DNA of 64,000 nucleotides from Paenibacillus sp. J2TS4 (GTDB lineage: Bacteria > Bacillota > Bacilli > Paenibacillales > NBRC-103111), in contig NZ_BOSH01000009.1 of the NCBI RefSeq assembly GCF_018403245.1, forward strand, positions 124,001-188,000, written 5' to 3'. This document shows, in pieces, positions 8,063 to 15,820 of the stretch (its first letter is position 1; each line of letters starts with the position of its first letter). The position numbers and the translations under genes are program-made. The notes beneath the pieces are model-generated. The model did no database searches. It saw only the letters and a list, made by a program, of their open reading frames with translations, and was not told the DNA's origin.

Positions 8063-8156
8063 TTTGGTATTGATGATGAGCATTTTGTATTATTTAACCT
8101 TAAATATTGGATATCATTTAGTATTGAAAAATATTATTATGTATTGTTTGGTATTA
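8063..8156. promoter_or_regulatory. Phased direct repeats, candidate DeoR operator region
   Basis: An AT-rich stretch carries five copies of a motif close to TTTGGTATTG, with the central GTATT at 8067, 8087, 8121, 8141 and 8151. Spacings are 20, 34, 20 and 10 bp, close to whole helical turns for four of the five. DeoR-family repressors commonly bind short direct repeats at about 10-bp spacing. Without the IS605-like element this region would lie 30-125 bp upstream of the DeoR gene, as an autoregulatory operator. It could also serve the minus-strand ABC genes only if they were transcribed the other way, which they are not. Confidence 0.4.
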
Positions 8157-8213
8157 TTGTATCCTGATAACAATTCAACGTCAACTGGAAATCGGACGAT
8201 ATCATTCCCGCGA

Positions 8214-8939
8214 CTAATCATTTCTCCGCGCATAACGGCGATAGAACCAGCCGATCAGCAGCAGATGAATAGCAAAAGCCGCCGAATAAAACCAAACGGT
8301 ATAGGGCGAAGCCTGCTGTCCGGCCCAGTAAGCTTTGGCTATCCAAAAAGAAGGAAGCATGGAAGTCAGCCACGACCACGGTTCGGGGGCAAAATAAATT
8401 GCAATAGGTGCGGCCATTGTAATCCCGATCCCTTTGGACAAGGCGAGCCCCTCCACTTTGTTGGCCGCAAAGGCAAGCAACAGAAGCGAGACGGCGGGAG
8501 CCTGCAAGGAAAGAAGCAGCGTTAGAAGAACCAGTTGGACAGGGGAAATACGAACCAGATCGATAAAATAAACGAAAAAGACGGTATATGCGGCGGAGAG
8601 CAGAACAGGAGAACTCAACCGATAGATCAAGTAGCCGGATTTGGTCAGCGGAGTGACAGCAAAATAGGAGATGAGCTGCTCGTCTCTCTCATCCAGCATC
8701 AGAAACCCGGCGATCATTCCAAGCATAAGCGGGAGGAGCAGAAGGGTTTCGATCAGAATAAGGTCATAGTAGACGGTCAGGTCCATCACCCCGGCATGAC
8801 CGAGCCATTCTGTCAAAAATCTCAAGCTGTGGCGGACAGCAACAGCAAGAATGAGAGGCCCTGCGAGAGCCATCACGAGCATCGGGTCCCTCATGATATT
8901 CCGAGCGTCAGCGGCGGACAACGAAACATATTTGTTCAC
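8214..8939 (-). CDS. ABC-2-type exporter membrane subunit (second)
   Basis: A 241-residue integral membrane protein with six predicted hydrophobic segments, for example MLVMALAGPLILAVAV near the start and IHLLLIGWFY near the end. It overlaps the preceding permease gene by 4 bp (ATGA type), so the two are co-translated and probably form a heterodimeric channel with the ATPase encoded upstream. A similar arrangement occurs in fluoroquinolone-export-like ABC systems (ATPase plus two small permeases). Those proteins are weakly conserved, so the substrate is not assignable. Confidence 0.75.
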   Translation of the reverse strand: MNKYVSLSAADARNIMRDPMLVMALAGPLILAVAVRHSLRFLTEWLGHAGVMDLTVYYDLILIETLLLLPLMLGMIAGFLMLDERDEQLISYFAVTPLTKSGYLIYRLSSPVLLSAAYTVFFVYFIDLVRISPVQLVLLTLLLSLQAPAVSLLLLAFAANKVEGLALSKGIGITMAAPIAIYFAPEPWSWLTSMLPSFWIAKAYWAGQQASPYTVWFYSAAFAIHLLLIGWFYRRYARRND

Positions 8940-9646
8940 CGGGCTCCCCCTCCTATCTTCAACACAATATAGTTAGTAAAGGAACGTTTAGCCCATACAT
9001 AAGCTAAGCCAATCCATATTAACAGCACCAATAACCCATACACCATTTCCCACGCCGCCAACGGATGGAATGGAGAGGCTATTAGCAGCAGAGTGCCCTG
9101 GGTCGGCAGCAAATAATAGAGCGGGGAATCGAAAAGCTTCATGTACCCGAGAACAGGAACATAGAAAAGAATCGAGTACATAGGAGAAACGAGAAAAAAG
9201 CCATTCAGCGTCTCATAACGAACGGCCAATCCCAGCCCGATCAAGGTAAAGAATGCCGAGGTAAGGAAAATTCCAGCCAAAAATAGTCCGCTGATCTCCT
9301 CGATCCCGAATGAGGAGACATGGACAGCGGTTCCGCTAAGAGTCGAAAGCATGGCCAGCGATAGCGTCTTGGCCGTCATGTATTCCCTGACCTGCAAAGG
9401 GGTGACGAACAGATTATCGTAGATATTCTGTCCCTTCTCCAGCAAGACGATCCCGCCGATAAAGAAGAAACCGAGAGCGCTCGGATCGGTAAAAATGACA
9501 ATAACCGACAGCTCAGACTTGGCCCCGGCCGGCACCAACGACAACAGCAAGCTGTACATGACCGTAATGAGCAAATACGCCAAATAAAATCCTTGTCTGA
9601 TCTGAAACTTGACATCATGCCCCCAGGCGGCTAGCGTTCTTCGCAT
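8936..9646 (-). CDS. ABC-2-type exporter membrane subunit (first)
   Basis: A 236-residue membrane protein with six hydrophobic segments (such as YLAYLLITVMYSLLLSLV, residues about 19-36). The region after the second segment (LEKGQNIYDNLFVTPL) resembles the amphipathic elbow of ABC-2 permeases. It begins directly after the ATPase gene stop and overlaps the second permease by 4 bp, giving a tight three-gene export operon downstream of a TetR gene. Length and topology match drug-export permeases of the ABC-2 class; the substrate is unknown. Confidence 0.77.
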   Translation of the reverse strand: MRRTLAAWGHDVKFQIRQGFYLAYLLITVMYSLLLSLVPAGAKSELSVIVIFTDPSALGFFFIGGIVLLEKGQNIYDNLFVTPLQVREYMTAKTLSLAMLSTLSGTAVHVSSFGIEEISGLFLAGIFLTSAFFTLIGLGLAVRYETLNGFFLVSPMYSILFYVPVLGYMKLFDSPLYYLLPTQGTLLLIASPFHPLAAWEMVYGLLVLLIWIGLAYVWAKRSFTNYIVLKIGGGAR

Positions 9647-10501
9647 CTAGTCCAGCTTCCTTCCCGTCACATCGATAAAAATGTGCTCCAGAGTAGCTTC
9701 CTGACTGTGCATCGTCTCAATCGGCTTATCCCGGATGATATTGAGAAAACGGCTGTTCCTCCCAATGCATTTAAGGGAGAACTCCTCCGTTCGGCGCTCA
9801 TCGTTTTCCTTGTACTCCACCACCAGCTTCTTCACTCCTTGTCTCAGCTTGAGCTCCCGGGGGGAGTCGATCAGCGGAATTTGCCCGTCCACAATAAAAG
9901 CTACCCGGTCGCAAAGCTCCTCGGCCGCGTTCATGTTATGTGTAGTGAGCAGCACAGTTTTGCCTTCCGCCTTGTGCCCGACAATCAACTCCTTCACCAG
10001 CTTGGCGTTAACCGGGTCCAATCCGGAGGTCGGTTCGTCCAAGAACAGCACTTCCGGGCGATTCATCAGCGCTCGACACAGGTTCAACCGCATCTTCATG
10101 CCTTTGGAAAAGCCCGATACCTTCTCGCGTCCATAGTCTTCCAAGCCAACCCTGGCCAGTAAACGCTTCGGCTCCTCGGTCTCGCAGGAATAGAGGGATC
10201 GGAAAAAATTCAAATTTTCCAACGCAGTAAATCTCGAGTAAAAATTGGGGAACTCAAAAGCAACCCCAATCCGTTCAAAATAATCGGCCTTCGCCTGCCG
10301 CAGCTCCCGCCCCATCACTCGAACGCTTCCTCCGTATTGCTTCAAAACTCCGATCAGGATCTTCTGAATAGTGCTTTTTCCCGCTCCCGATGGTCCGAGA
10401 AAACCAAAAATCTCTCCCCGGCTGATATGAAAATCAACACCTTTGATTGTATTAGTACGGCTCCCTGCGTAAGCATAGGTTAAGCTGCTAACCTCAATCA
10501 C
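9647..10501 (-). CDS. ABC exporter ATP-binding protein
   Basis: A 284-residue ATPase: Walker A GPSGAGKST (residues about 36-44), an SGFSKGMKMRL signature (a variant of LSGGQ with FSKGM, common in export ATPases), Walker B VLFLDEPTSGLD and H-loop TTHNM. A C-terminal extension of about 70 residues ends in EATLEHIFIDVTGR, typical of DrrA-type export ATPases. It energises the two permeases encoded immediately downstream. The TetR gene lies 60 bp upstream on the same strand and may be the first gene of the operon. Confidence 0.9.
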   Translation of the reverse strand: MIEVSSLTYAYAGSRTNTIKGVDFHISRGEIFGFLGPSGAGKSTIQKILIGVLKQYGGSVRVMGRELRQAKADYFERIGVAFEFPNFYSRFTALENLNFFRSLYSCETEEPKRLLARVGLEDYGREKVSGFSKGMKMRLNLCRALMNRPEVLFLDEPTSGLDPVNAKLVKELIVGHKAEGKTVLLTTHNMNAAEELCDRVAFIVDGQIPLIDSPRELKLRQGVKKLVVEYKENDERRTEEFSLKCIGRNSRFLNIIRDKPIETMHSQEATLEHIFIDVTGRKLD

Positions 10502-10561
10502 GGCTTCTCCCTCCCCTTCCTTCTTCCGCTGCCCTGTGCCCCACGAATAAGGAACGGCAAC

Positions 10562-11164
10562 CTACTTTGTCATCAATCCATCTGCCATCAATTCAATGAA
10601 CAGCTCCATCGTCTCGTCGTACACGTCTTCCCCGATCAGCCACTTCTGCATAGTCAACAGAATGAGCGAGCGAATCAGGCTGACGATAATTTCCGGCTTA
10701 TGAGAGGTCAGCCAGCCTTCTTCTTGCCAGCGGCGGATAAAAGGGAGAGCAACATCGGCATCCTTGTCAAAATGGGCGGCCAGCTTCTCGGGGGGAAGCT
10801 TCCTCACCAATTGCTCCATAACCTCCTCCTCATACAACTGGCGAAAAAACGGATTCTCTCCCATCACCGACAGCGATTTCCGCAGGAAGCGGACGAACCT
10901 TTCCTTAGTCATCACCCCGGTCTCTTCCGTCTCCTCCAGAAGCTGCCGGCGGACCTTCTCCTCCTCCAGCTCCAGCAGCTCGAAGTACAGCTCCTCCTTC
11001 GACGGATAGAATAGGTAGAACGTTCCCTGCGCGATTCCCGCAGCCTTGGTCAACTGCTCAATACTCGTTTTCTTTAGCCCGTACACCCCAAAGCATTCTT
11101 TACCCGCTTCTACAAGCCGCTCTCGAATGATCTCTTTCTCCCGTTCACTGAATTTCCTGGCCAT
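10562..11164 (-). CDS. TetR-family transcriptional regulator
   Basis: A 200-residue regulator. The N-terminal helix-turn-helix is typical (AAGIAQGTFYLFYPSKEELYFELL, residues about 35-60), followed by an all-helical ligand-binding domain. ATG 11164 is chosen because GGAG lies 8 nt upstream; ATG 11167 is equally possible, and GTG 11173 overlaps the ribosome site itself. It precedes the ABC exporter operon on the same strand by 60 bp and has an inverted repeat 25 bp upstream of its start, so autoregulation and drug-responsive control of the exporter are likely. Confidence 0.88.
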   Translation of the reverse strand: MARKFSEREKEIIRERLVEAGKECFGVYGLKKTSIEQLTKAAGIAQGTFYLFYPSKEELYFELLELEEEKVRRQLLEETEETGVMTKERFVRFLRKSLSVMGENPFFRQLYEEEVMEQLVRKLPPEKLAAHFDKDADVALPFIRRWQEEGWLTSHKPEIIVSLIRSLILLTMQKWLIGEDVYDETMELFIELMADGLMTK

Positions 11165-11188
11165 CATGATCACTCCACATATATGATT

Positions 11189-11217
11189 CTATGAATAATT
11201 TTATTTTATATTCATAG
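11189..11217. promoter_or_regulatory. Inverted repeat, candidate TetR operator
   Basis: Arms CTATGAATA (11189-11197) and TATTCATAG (11209-11217) form a perfect 9-bp inverted repeat with an 11-bp AT-rich spacer. It lies in the 5' leader/promoter of the TetR-exporter operon, a typical position for a TetR operator. Confidence 0.6.
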
Positions 11218-11539
11218 TTAATGATAGACCAATCCTTTATTGCCGTCAATAGTTGAATAATTCGGATAAAAGTTTGTTAATATATCCAAAAAGTCTTGCG
11301 TACCAACGATCTCACCTAGTTTTCCCCTACAGGTGTACCTGCTATCCTATGAGTGTACCAACGGGATTCCAACGAGTTTGGCCATTACAGGAAATAAATA
11401 GACTAGAACCGTTCGAAACAGCATCAGCTGCGGGCATCATTCTGGAAAAAAACTGTTGCTAAAAATCATCTGTAGTTGTTCTGCTAAACTTGATAATATA
11501 GAGCAAATAGATCATATAACCAATAGAGGAGTGAAACCG
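11218..11539. other. Intergenic region between tetR and thyA
   Basis: No gene is supported in these 322 bp. The only visible structure is a 10-bp palindrome AGGTGTACCT (11331-11340), with a second GTGTACC at 11353-11359. The promoters of the divergent flanking genes must lie here. An upstream in-frame extension of thyA from 11456 lacks a ribosome site. Confidence 0.4.
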
Positions 11540-12373
11540 ATGGCGATCGCCGATCAAGTCTATAAAAATCTGGTAGCCGATATTTTGGAGAATGGGGTGT
11601 GGGATAAGGATCACGAAGTGAGAACCGTTTGGGAGGACGGGACTCCCGCGTATACCAAAAGTTTAATATGCAAGCAACTCCGGTTTGATAACTCGGAGGT
11701 TCCGATATTAACGACCAAAAGAGTGCCTTGGAAATCAGCCATCCATGAAATGCTCTGGTTTTATGTTCAAAGAACGAGCGATTGCTCTTACCTGGATCAA
11801 TATAAGGTAAAGCTATGGAAGGAATGGACCAACGCCAACAACAATATTGGCAAAGCCTACGGTTATCAATTGGGCAAGCCCATCATGCTCAAGGGAAAGA
11901 TTACCAACCAGATCGACCACTTGATTGACCAGTTAAAAAATAACCCGGCATCAAGAAGACACGTTATTTCCTTGTGGAATATTGATGATCTGGATCAGAT
12001 GGAGCTCTATCCCTGTGTCTGGAATAATCAGTGGCTCGTCAAGCAAGGGAAGCTTCACTTGATCGTTAACGCCAGGTCCAATGATATTGGATTAGGCCAT
12101 CCTTTGAATGTTTTCCAATATTATGTATTGCAGCGAATGATAGCCCAAGTGACAGGCTACGAGTTAGGAACTCTGACCTTCAATATTAATGACGCTCATA
12201 TTTATGAAAGACATATAGAACCGCTGCAAGAACAGCTTCACCGGGAAGCCTACCCCGCGCCTACGCTATGGATCAATCCGGACATCCAGAGGTTCGATGA
12301 CTTTACTATCGATGATTTCAAGTTGATTGATTATCAATACCAGCCCTCGATTAAAATGGAAATCGCCATCTAA
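11540..12373 (+). CDS. thyA: Thymidylate synthase (ThyA of the Bacillus/phage phi3T type)
   Basis: Converts dUMP and methylene-tetrahydrofolate to dTMP and dihydrofolate. The protein has 277 residues, starting at ATG 11540 after AGAGGAG. Visible are the dUMP phosphate-binding arginines in NPASRRHVISLWNI (about 137-148), the nucleophile C159 in ELYPCVW, the RSNDIGLGHPLNVFQY block and the late INDAHIYERH. The residue after the catalytic cysteine is Val rather than the His of most enzymes. No dihydrofolate reductase gene is adjacent. The next gene, hsp20, is convergent. Confidence 0.92.
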   Translation: MAIADQVYKNLVADILENGVWDKDHEVRTVWEDGTPAYTKSLICKQLRFDNSEVPILTTKRVPWKSAIHEMLWFYVQRTSDCSYLDQYKVKLWKEWTNANNNIGKAYGYQLGKPIMLKGKITNQIDHLIDQLKNNPASRRHVISLWNIDDLDQMELYPCVWNNQWLVKQGKLHLIVNARSNDIGLGHPLNVFQYYVLQRMIAQVTGYELGTLTFNINDAHIYERHIEPLQEQLHREAYPAPTLWINPDIQRFDDFTIDDFKLIDYQYQPSIKMEIAI

Positions 12374-12388
12374 TTTTTGTCCCTCTCA

Positions 12389-12444
12389 AGCGTTAACGGC
12401 TATTGCCGTCTTGTTACGGCGGAATAACGTATCGCGGTGAAAAC
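12389..12444. repeat. Intergenic repeat family R2, partial copy
   Basis: The segment CAAGCGTTAACGGCTATT and the following GCCGTC...ACGGCGGA...GCGGTGAA match, with substitutions, the first half of copies at 23044 and 47398. The ACGGC/GCCGT pair forms a short stem. It lies between the convergent thyA and hsp20 genes. Confidence 0.6.
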
Positions 12445-12476
12445 GCAAATGACATGCAGATGAGCATGTCATTTGC
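12445..12476. terminator. Perfect 13-bp hairpin between convergent thyA and hsp20
   Basis: GCAAATGACATGC (12445-12457), a 6-nt loop and the exact complement (12464-12476). It lies between two genes pointing at each other and probably stops transcription from both sides, although the flanking T-tracts are weak. Its right half also contains a core of repeat family R1 (GCAGATGAGCATGTC, 12456-12470), and a second R1 core lies exactly 50 bp further on (12506-12520). Confidence 0.5.
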
Positions 12477-12518
12477 GAAAATGCGGTAATTAGGGTTGAA
12501 GACATGCAAAAGTACACG

Positions 12519-12959
12519 TCAATGAAATTGGACATCAATTTTTTTCTTGGTATCTCCTTGTACTTTGGGCATGCGCACTTCAAGAACTCCGTTCTTATAA
12601 GTTGCCTTTACCCCTTCGGAAGAAACGGCAGACGGCAGGGCGATAGACCGTTGAAAACGGCCGACAAAGCGTTCCTTCCTGTGCATGCTCTCTTCCTTCA
12701 CTTCGTTCACTCTGTTCACCGATCCACTGATCGAAAGCACATTATTATCGATATCGATCGTCACATCTTCCTTCTTCTCCAGACCTGGAATGTCGCATGT
12801 CGCGACCACTTCACTTTCTGTTTCGTATACATCGACATTTAAATTGCCAAAGCTGGATGCCCCTGGCTTGAAAATAGAAAAATCATGGGTAAAAAAACGG
12901 TCCAGTTCTCTTCTTACGTTTTCAAGCTGGCGGAAAGGATCATGAGGAACTATAGGCAT
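12519..12959 (-). CDS. Small heat-shock protein, Hsp20/alpha-crystallin family
   Basis: An ATP-independent holdase chaperone of 146 residues. It starts at ATG 12959, 8 nt after GGAGG; longer in-frame starts lie within or upstream of that site. The alpha-crystallin domain runs from about residue 40 (NVDVYETESEVVATCDIPGL) to about 137, ending with the family's GVLEVRMPK motif; a short charged tail follows. There is no visible CIRCE element or other heat-shock operator upstream. Confidence 0.92.
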   Translation of the reverse strand: MPIVPHDPFRQLENVRRELDRFFTHDFSIFKPGASSFGNLNVDVYETESEVVATCDIPGLEKKEDVTIDIDNNVLSISGSVNRVNEVKEESMHRKERFVGRFQRSIALPSAVSSEGVKATYKNGVLEVRMPKVQGDTKKKIDVQFH

Positions 12960-13384
12960 GTGCAAAACCTCCATCATATTTTTTTCTATATATGTGGCAC
13001 TAAAGAAAGAGATCATTCCGTTCCGAAGGAAAGTGCCTCCGAAGCTTCAAATCATCATACTCCTTTCCCCAAAAGTGAAGATGGGTTCCGAAGCCATTCC
13101 GGGTACTTTTCGGGGACCCCTGCCCAAACATTATTGGAAGGGCCTTCGGATGGTGGGAATACAAAGCCAAAACTCGCCCTGGAAGCATCTTTCCTTCTCC
13201 ACTCCATGATCTGTGAAATCTTTAGTTCAACTAATATAGATTACTATTTCCCAATAATGGAAGACTAATGCACTGCTTTAAATTGTCGAAATCGTCCATC
13301 CTCAAAGGAAAGACTTGATTTCCGGGAGAACGACATGTATCCTAAATCGATAAATAAGCTTTTATTTAAAGGAGCATCCGTAGC
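12960..13384. other. Intergenic region with CCGAAGC-type repeats (family R3)
   Basis: No gene is supported. The segment 13086-13120 (TTCCGAAGCCATTCC, then TACTTTTCGGGGACCCC) matches 47323-47360 over about 35 bp. Additional CCGAAG copies occur at 13023 and 13039. GGGGACCCC is palindromic. A ribosome site for the downstream gene (AAGGAGCATCC) lies at the right end. Confidence 0.5.
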
Positions 13385-13837
13385 ATGGCTAATGTAGACA
13401 CTACCTCTTTATTGCTGCTGGCATTGGCCGCGTTGGGGCTGTTCAGCAACAATACACCCGTTTCGATCGCCATGATTGTCCTTCTTCTGCTGCGGGTCAT
13501 GAATCTCCACCAGACCTTCCCGTGGATCGAGAAATATGGCTTAAGCATCGGCATTGTCATCCTGACGATCGGCGTCATGTCCCCTATGGCGAGCGGCAAG
13601 CTGACCATGCAGACGATTCTGCAATCTTTCTTACATTGGAAGTCTCTTCTCGCAATCTGCATCGGGATGCTGGTCGCCTTCCTGGGCGGCCGTGGGGCTG
13701 CTCTCATGACTAATCAACCGACGGTCGTGGCCGGGCTGTTGATCGGAACGGTCCTTGGCGTCGCCTTGTTCGGCGGAGTGCCCGTCGGGCCATTGATTGC
13801 CGCAGGCTTATTATCGCTCTTGATCGGCAAATCCTAG
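13385..13837 (+). CDS. UPF0756/DUF441 membrane protein (YtwI-like)
   Basis: A 150-residue, very hydrophobic protein with four or five membrane segments: residues about 8-20, 24-37, 50-66, 85-105 and 112-148. The motif GGRGAALMTNQPTVVAGL and the ending VPVGPLIAAGLLSLLIGK are characteristic of DUF441 (Bacillus YtwI). Function is unknown in the family. AAAGGAG precedes ATG 13385. It stands alone, convergent with the LacI gene. Confidence 0.88.
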   Translation: MANVDTTSLLLLALAALGLFSNNTPVSIAMIVLLLLRVMNLHQTFPWIEKYGLSIGIVILTIGVMSPMASGKLTMQTILQSFLHWKSLLAICIGMLVAFLGGRGAALMTNQPTVVAGLLIGTVLGVALFGGVPVGPLIAAGLLSLLIGKS

Positions 13838-13881
13838 AAGTCCTATGAGCAGCAGCAGGAAGAGTAACCAGACAGACGGAA

Positions 13882-13919
13882 GGGCTTCCCATTATAAGCA
13901 ATAAGCACTCGGGAAGCCC
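13882..13919. terminator. Hairpin between convergent genes
   Basis: GGGCTTCCC (13882-13890) and GGGAAGCCC (13911-13919) form a 9-bp GC-rich stem with a 20-nt loop, between the stops of the DUF441 gene (+) and the LacI-family gene (-). There is no strong T-tract, so it is a probable but not classical terminator. Confidence 0.5.
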
Positions 13920-13947
13920 ACTCGCTAAGCCAGCTAATTTACCTTCT

Positions 13948-14979
13948 TCATTTCCCCAGTCTCGCCACCGAACGCCGCTCGACCAGCTTCGGCTGCAGAA
14001 CCATATCCAACTCGCTCTTGCGGCCGCCTCCCAACATTTCCAGCAAAATTTTGCACGCCAGCCTTCCCATTTCGTAATCAGGCTGCTTAATCGTGGTCAG
14101 CGGCGGAGTCGTCATTTTGCCAAATTCGATCCCGTCAAAGCCGATCACCGACATATCTTCCGGCACCTGTATCCCGTCATTAGCCAATTCATTAATAACG
14201 CCAAAAGCGGTCATATCGTTACAGGCAAAAATAGCCGTAGGCCTTTCCGGCAAATCCAAAAGCTCGCGGGTCAGCCTTTTGCCGTTATCAAATTCATAGA
14301 TGCCGTCATACACATGCTCATGCTCAGATACCCGGACCATCGGCTCCAAGCCATGCTCTTGCATAGCATTCAAGTAGCCCTGATGAATACTGATCCGGCT
14401 GGGGCGGTTCAAGGGCGCGGTGACATAGCCTATTTTCTTATGGCCTCGAGCTATTAGATGCGAGGTGGCCATGTAACCGCCTTTAAGATAATCGAACTCG
14501 ATTTGACAGACTCCTTCGGCATCGATTTTCTGATCCAGCGCAATGACATTCAGCCCCATATCGATAAAAGATTTCAGCAGTTTGGTATCCAGTGATATGG
14601 AAGAAATGATCAGACCTTTGACCTGCTTCTCAAAAATCGTCTGTAAATAGTCGATTTCCAGCTTGGGATCGTGGTGCGAATTGCATAACAGCACCTGATA
14701 TTGATTTTCCCTTGCGATTTCTTCAATTCCTAGAATAACCGACGAGTAGAAGGGGTTCGTTATTGAAGGAATTATGACCCCTAAAGACATGCTGGTGTTA
14801 GTTTTCAACTGCTTCCCCAGCAAGTTGGGAATGTAGTTCACTTCTTGAGCTATTCTCAATATTTTCTCGCGTTTGGCGGCGCTAACCGGATAAGTACTGT
14901 TGCTGAGCACTCGGGATACTGTCGCGGAAGACACATTGGCCATTCTCGCTATATCATGAATAGTTATTGTTTTCTTCAT
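13948..14979 (-). CDS. LacI-family transcriptional regulator
   Basis: A 343-residue repressor. The N-terminal LacI helix-turn-helix and hinge are clear (TIHDIARMANVSSATVSRVL, then IAQEVNYIPN), followed by a periplasmic-binding-like effector domain with SLGVIIPSITNPFY and the dimer motif CNDMTAFGVINELA. GGAG lies about 9 nt before ATG 14979. It lies 103 bp downstream of the deaminase-like gene on the same strand. A perfect 20-bp palindrome with central CG lies beyond that gene and a half-like copy (GTAATCGATTTC at 15000) lies just upstream of its own start, so it probably controls itself and the sugar locus. Confidence 0.92.
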   Translation of the reverse strand: MKKTITIHDIARMANVSSATVSRVLSNSTYPVSAAKREKILRIAQEVNYIPNLLGKQLKTNTSMSLGVIIPSITNPFYSSVILGIEEIARENQYQVLLCNSHHDPKLEIDYLQTIFEKQVKGLIISSISLDTKLLKSFIDMGLNVIALDQKIDAEGVCQIEFDYLKGGYMATSHLIARGHKKIGYVTAPLNRPSRISIHQGYLNAMQEHGLEPMVRVSEHEHVYDGIYEFDNGKRLTRELLDLPERPTAIFACNDMTAFGVINELANDGIQVPEDMSVIGFDGIEFGKMTTPPLTTIKQPDYEMGRLACKILLEMLGGGRKSELDMVLQPKLVERRSVARLGK

Positions 14980-15082
14980 TTACTAGACTCCATTTCAGGG
15001 TAATCGATTTCTAAATTATATCAAAATTACCTATAGAAATGAAGTGCGGGACGATTATCCGGGTATTAACCGACAGCTAAAG

Positions 15083-15820
15083 TCAGGGCCAAGCAATCAT
15101 TTCCGCCGAAGACTCTTTATCCAGATAAAGTCTCCAATGGGGATGCGTTTTTAGAATCGTAGAAGGAACCTCAGGAGTTACACTGCTCTGCAACGTTTGG
15201 CGAATTGCCTTCGCTTTTACTTGATGAGGGACACAGGATACAATCTGTTTGCTTTGCAGAATTTGGTGAACTGTCATCGTTATCGCTTGCTTCGGAACTT
15301 CATCTATACTTTTGAACCAGCCTTCCCTTACCTGCTGTTGTTTGCAGGCATCATCCAGGTCAACAATTTTATACGGCTCTTTCGTGTGAAAGTCCGCCGG
15401 CGGATCATTGAAGGCAATATGGGCATTCTCCCCGATTCCGATTAACGCCAGATCGACCGGATATTTTGCTATCTCTTCATTCAGACGCTGGAGCTTCTCG
15501 TGGACGTCCTTCTCTCCGTCAACCAGCCAGTATTTATGCACTCCCGTAGGCTGGAGAAAACGTTCCTTCAAATATTTCCTGAAGCTCGCCGGATGGTCTT
15601 CCGACAGCTGGACATATTCGTCCAGATGGAACATCTCCACTTTATCCCATTCCAGCTCTGCTTTTACAAAATGAGTGAAAAAATCAAATTGAGACGCGCC
15701 AGTGGAAAGTAATATTCTCGCCCTCCCGTTCGCTTTTAACGTCTCCCGCATAATCTTTTCACAATACAAAGCCGCCGCCCGTCCCATTAAATCTGAATCT
15801 TCAGATATATGAATCAACAA
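15083..15820 (-). CDS. Glucosamine-6-phosphate deaminase/isomerase-like protein
   Basis: A 245-residue NagB-superfamily enzyme. Residues about 39-45 (STGASQF) bind sugar phosphate; FHLDEYVQLSEDHPASF (65-80) carries the catalytic Asp67. The usual DGH-IAFNE active-site block reads GIGENAHIAFNDP (128-140): the family's second Asp is Asn132, His134 is kept, and the Glu is Asp139. Deamination of GlcN-6-P is therefore likely but not certain; a related amino-sugar isomerase is the alternative. The start is TTG 15820, 9 nt after GGAGG. It is divergent from the ABC permease operon, with a LacI-type operator between. Confidence 0.8.
   Translation of the reverse strand: MLIHISEDSDLMGRAAALYCEKIMRETLKANGRARILLSTGASQFDFFTHFVKAELEWDKVEMFHLDEYVQLSEDHPASFRKYLKERFLQPTGVHKYWLVDGEKDVHEKLQRLNEEIAKYPVDLALIGIGENAHIAFNDPPADFHTKEPYKIVDLDDACKQQQVREGWFKSIDEVPKQAITMTVHQILQSKQIVSCVPHQVKAKAIRQTLQSSVTPEVPSTILKTHPHWRLYLDKESSAEMIAWP

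Noticed and set aside
12386..12583. 65-codon frame on minus near hsp20
   Set aside because: Covers an R2/R1 repeat and part of hsp20 in another frame; no ribosome site.
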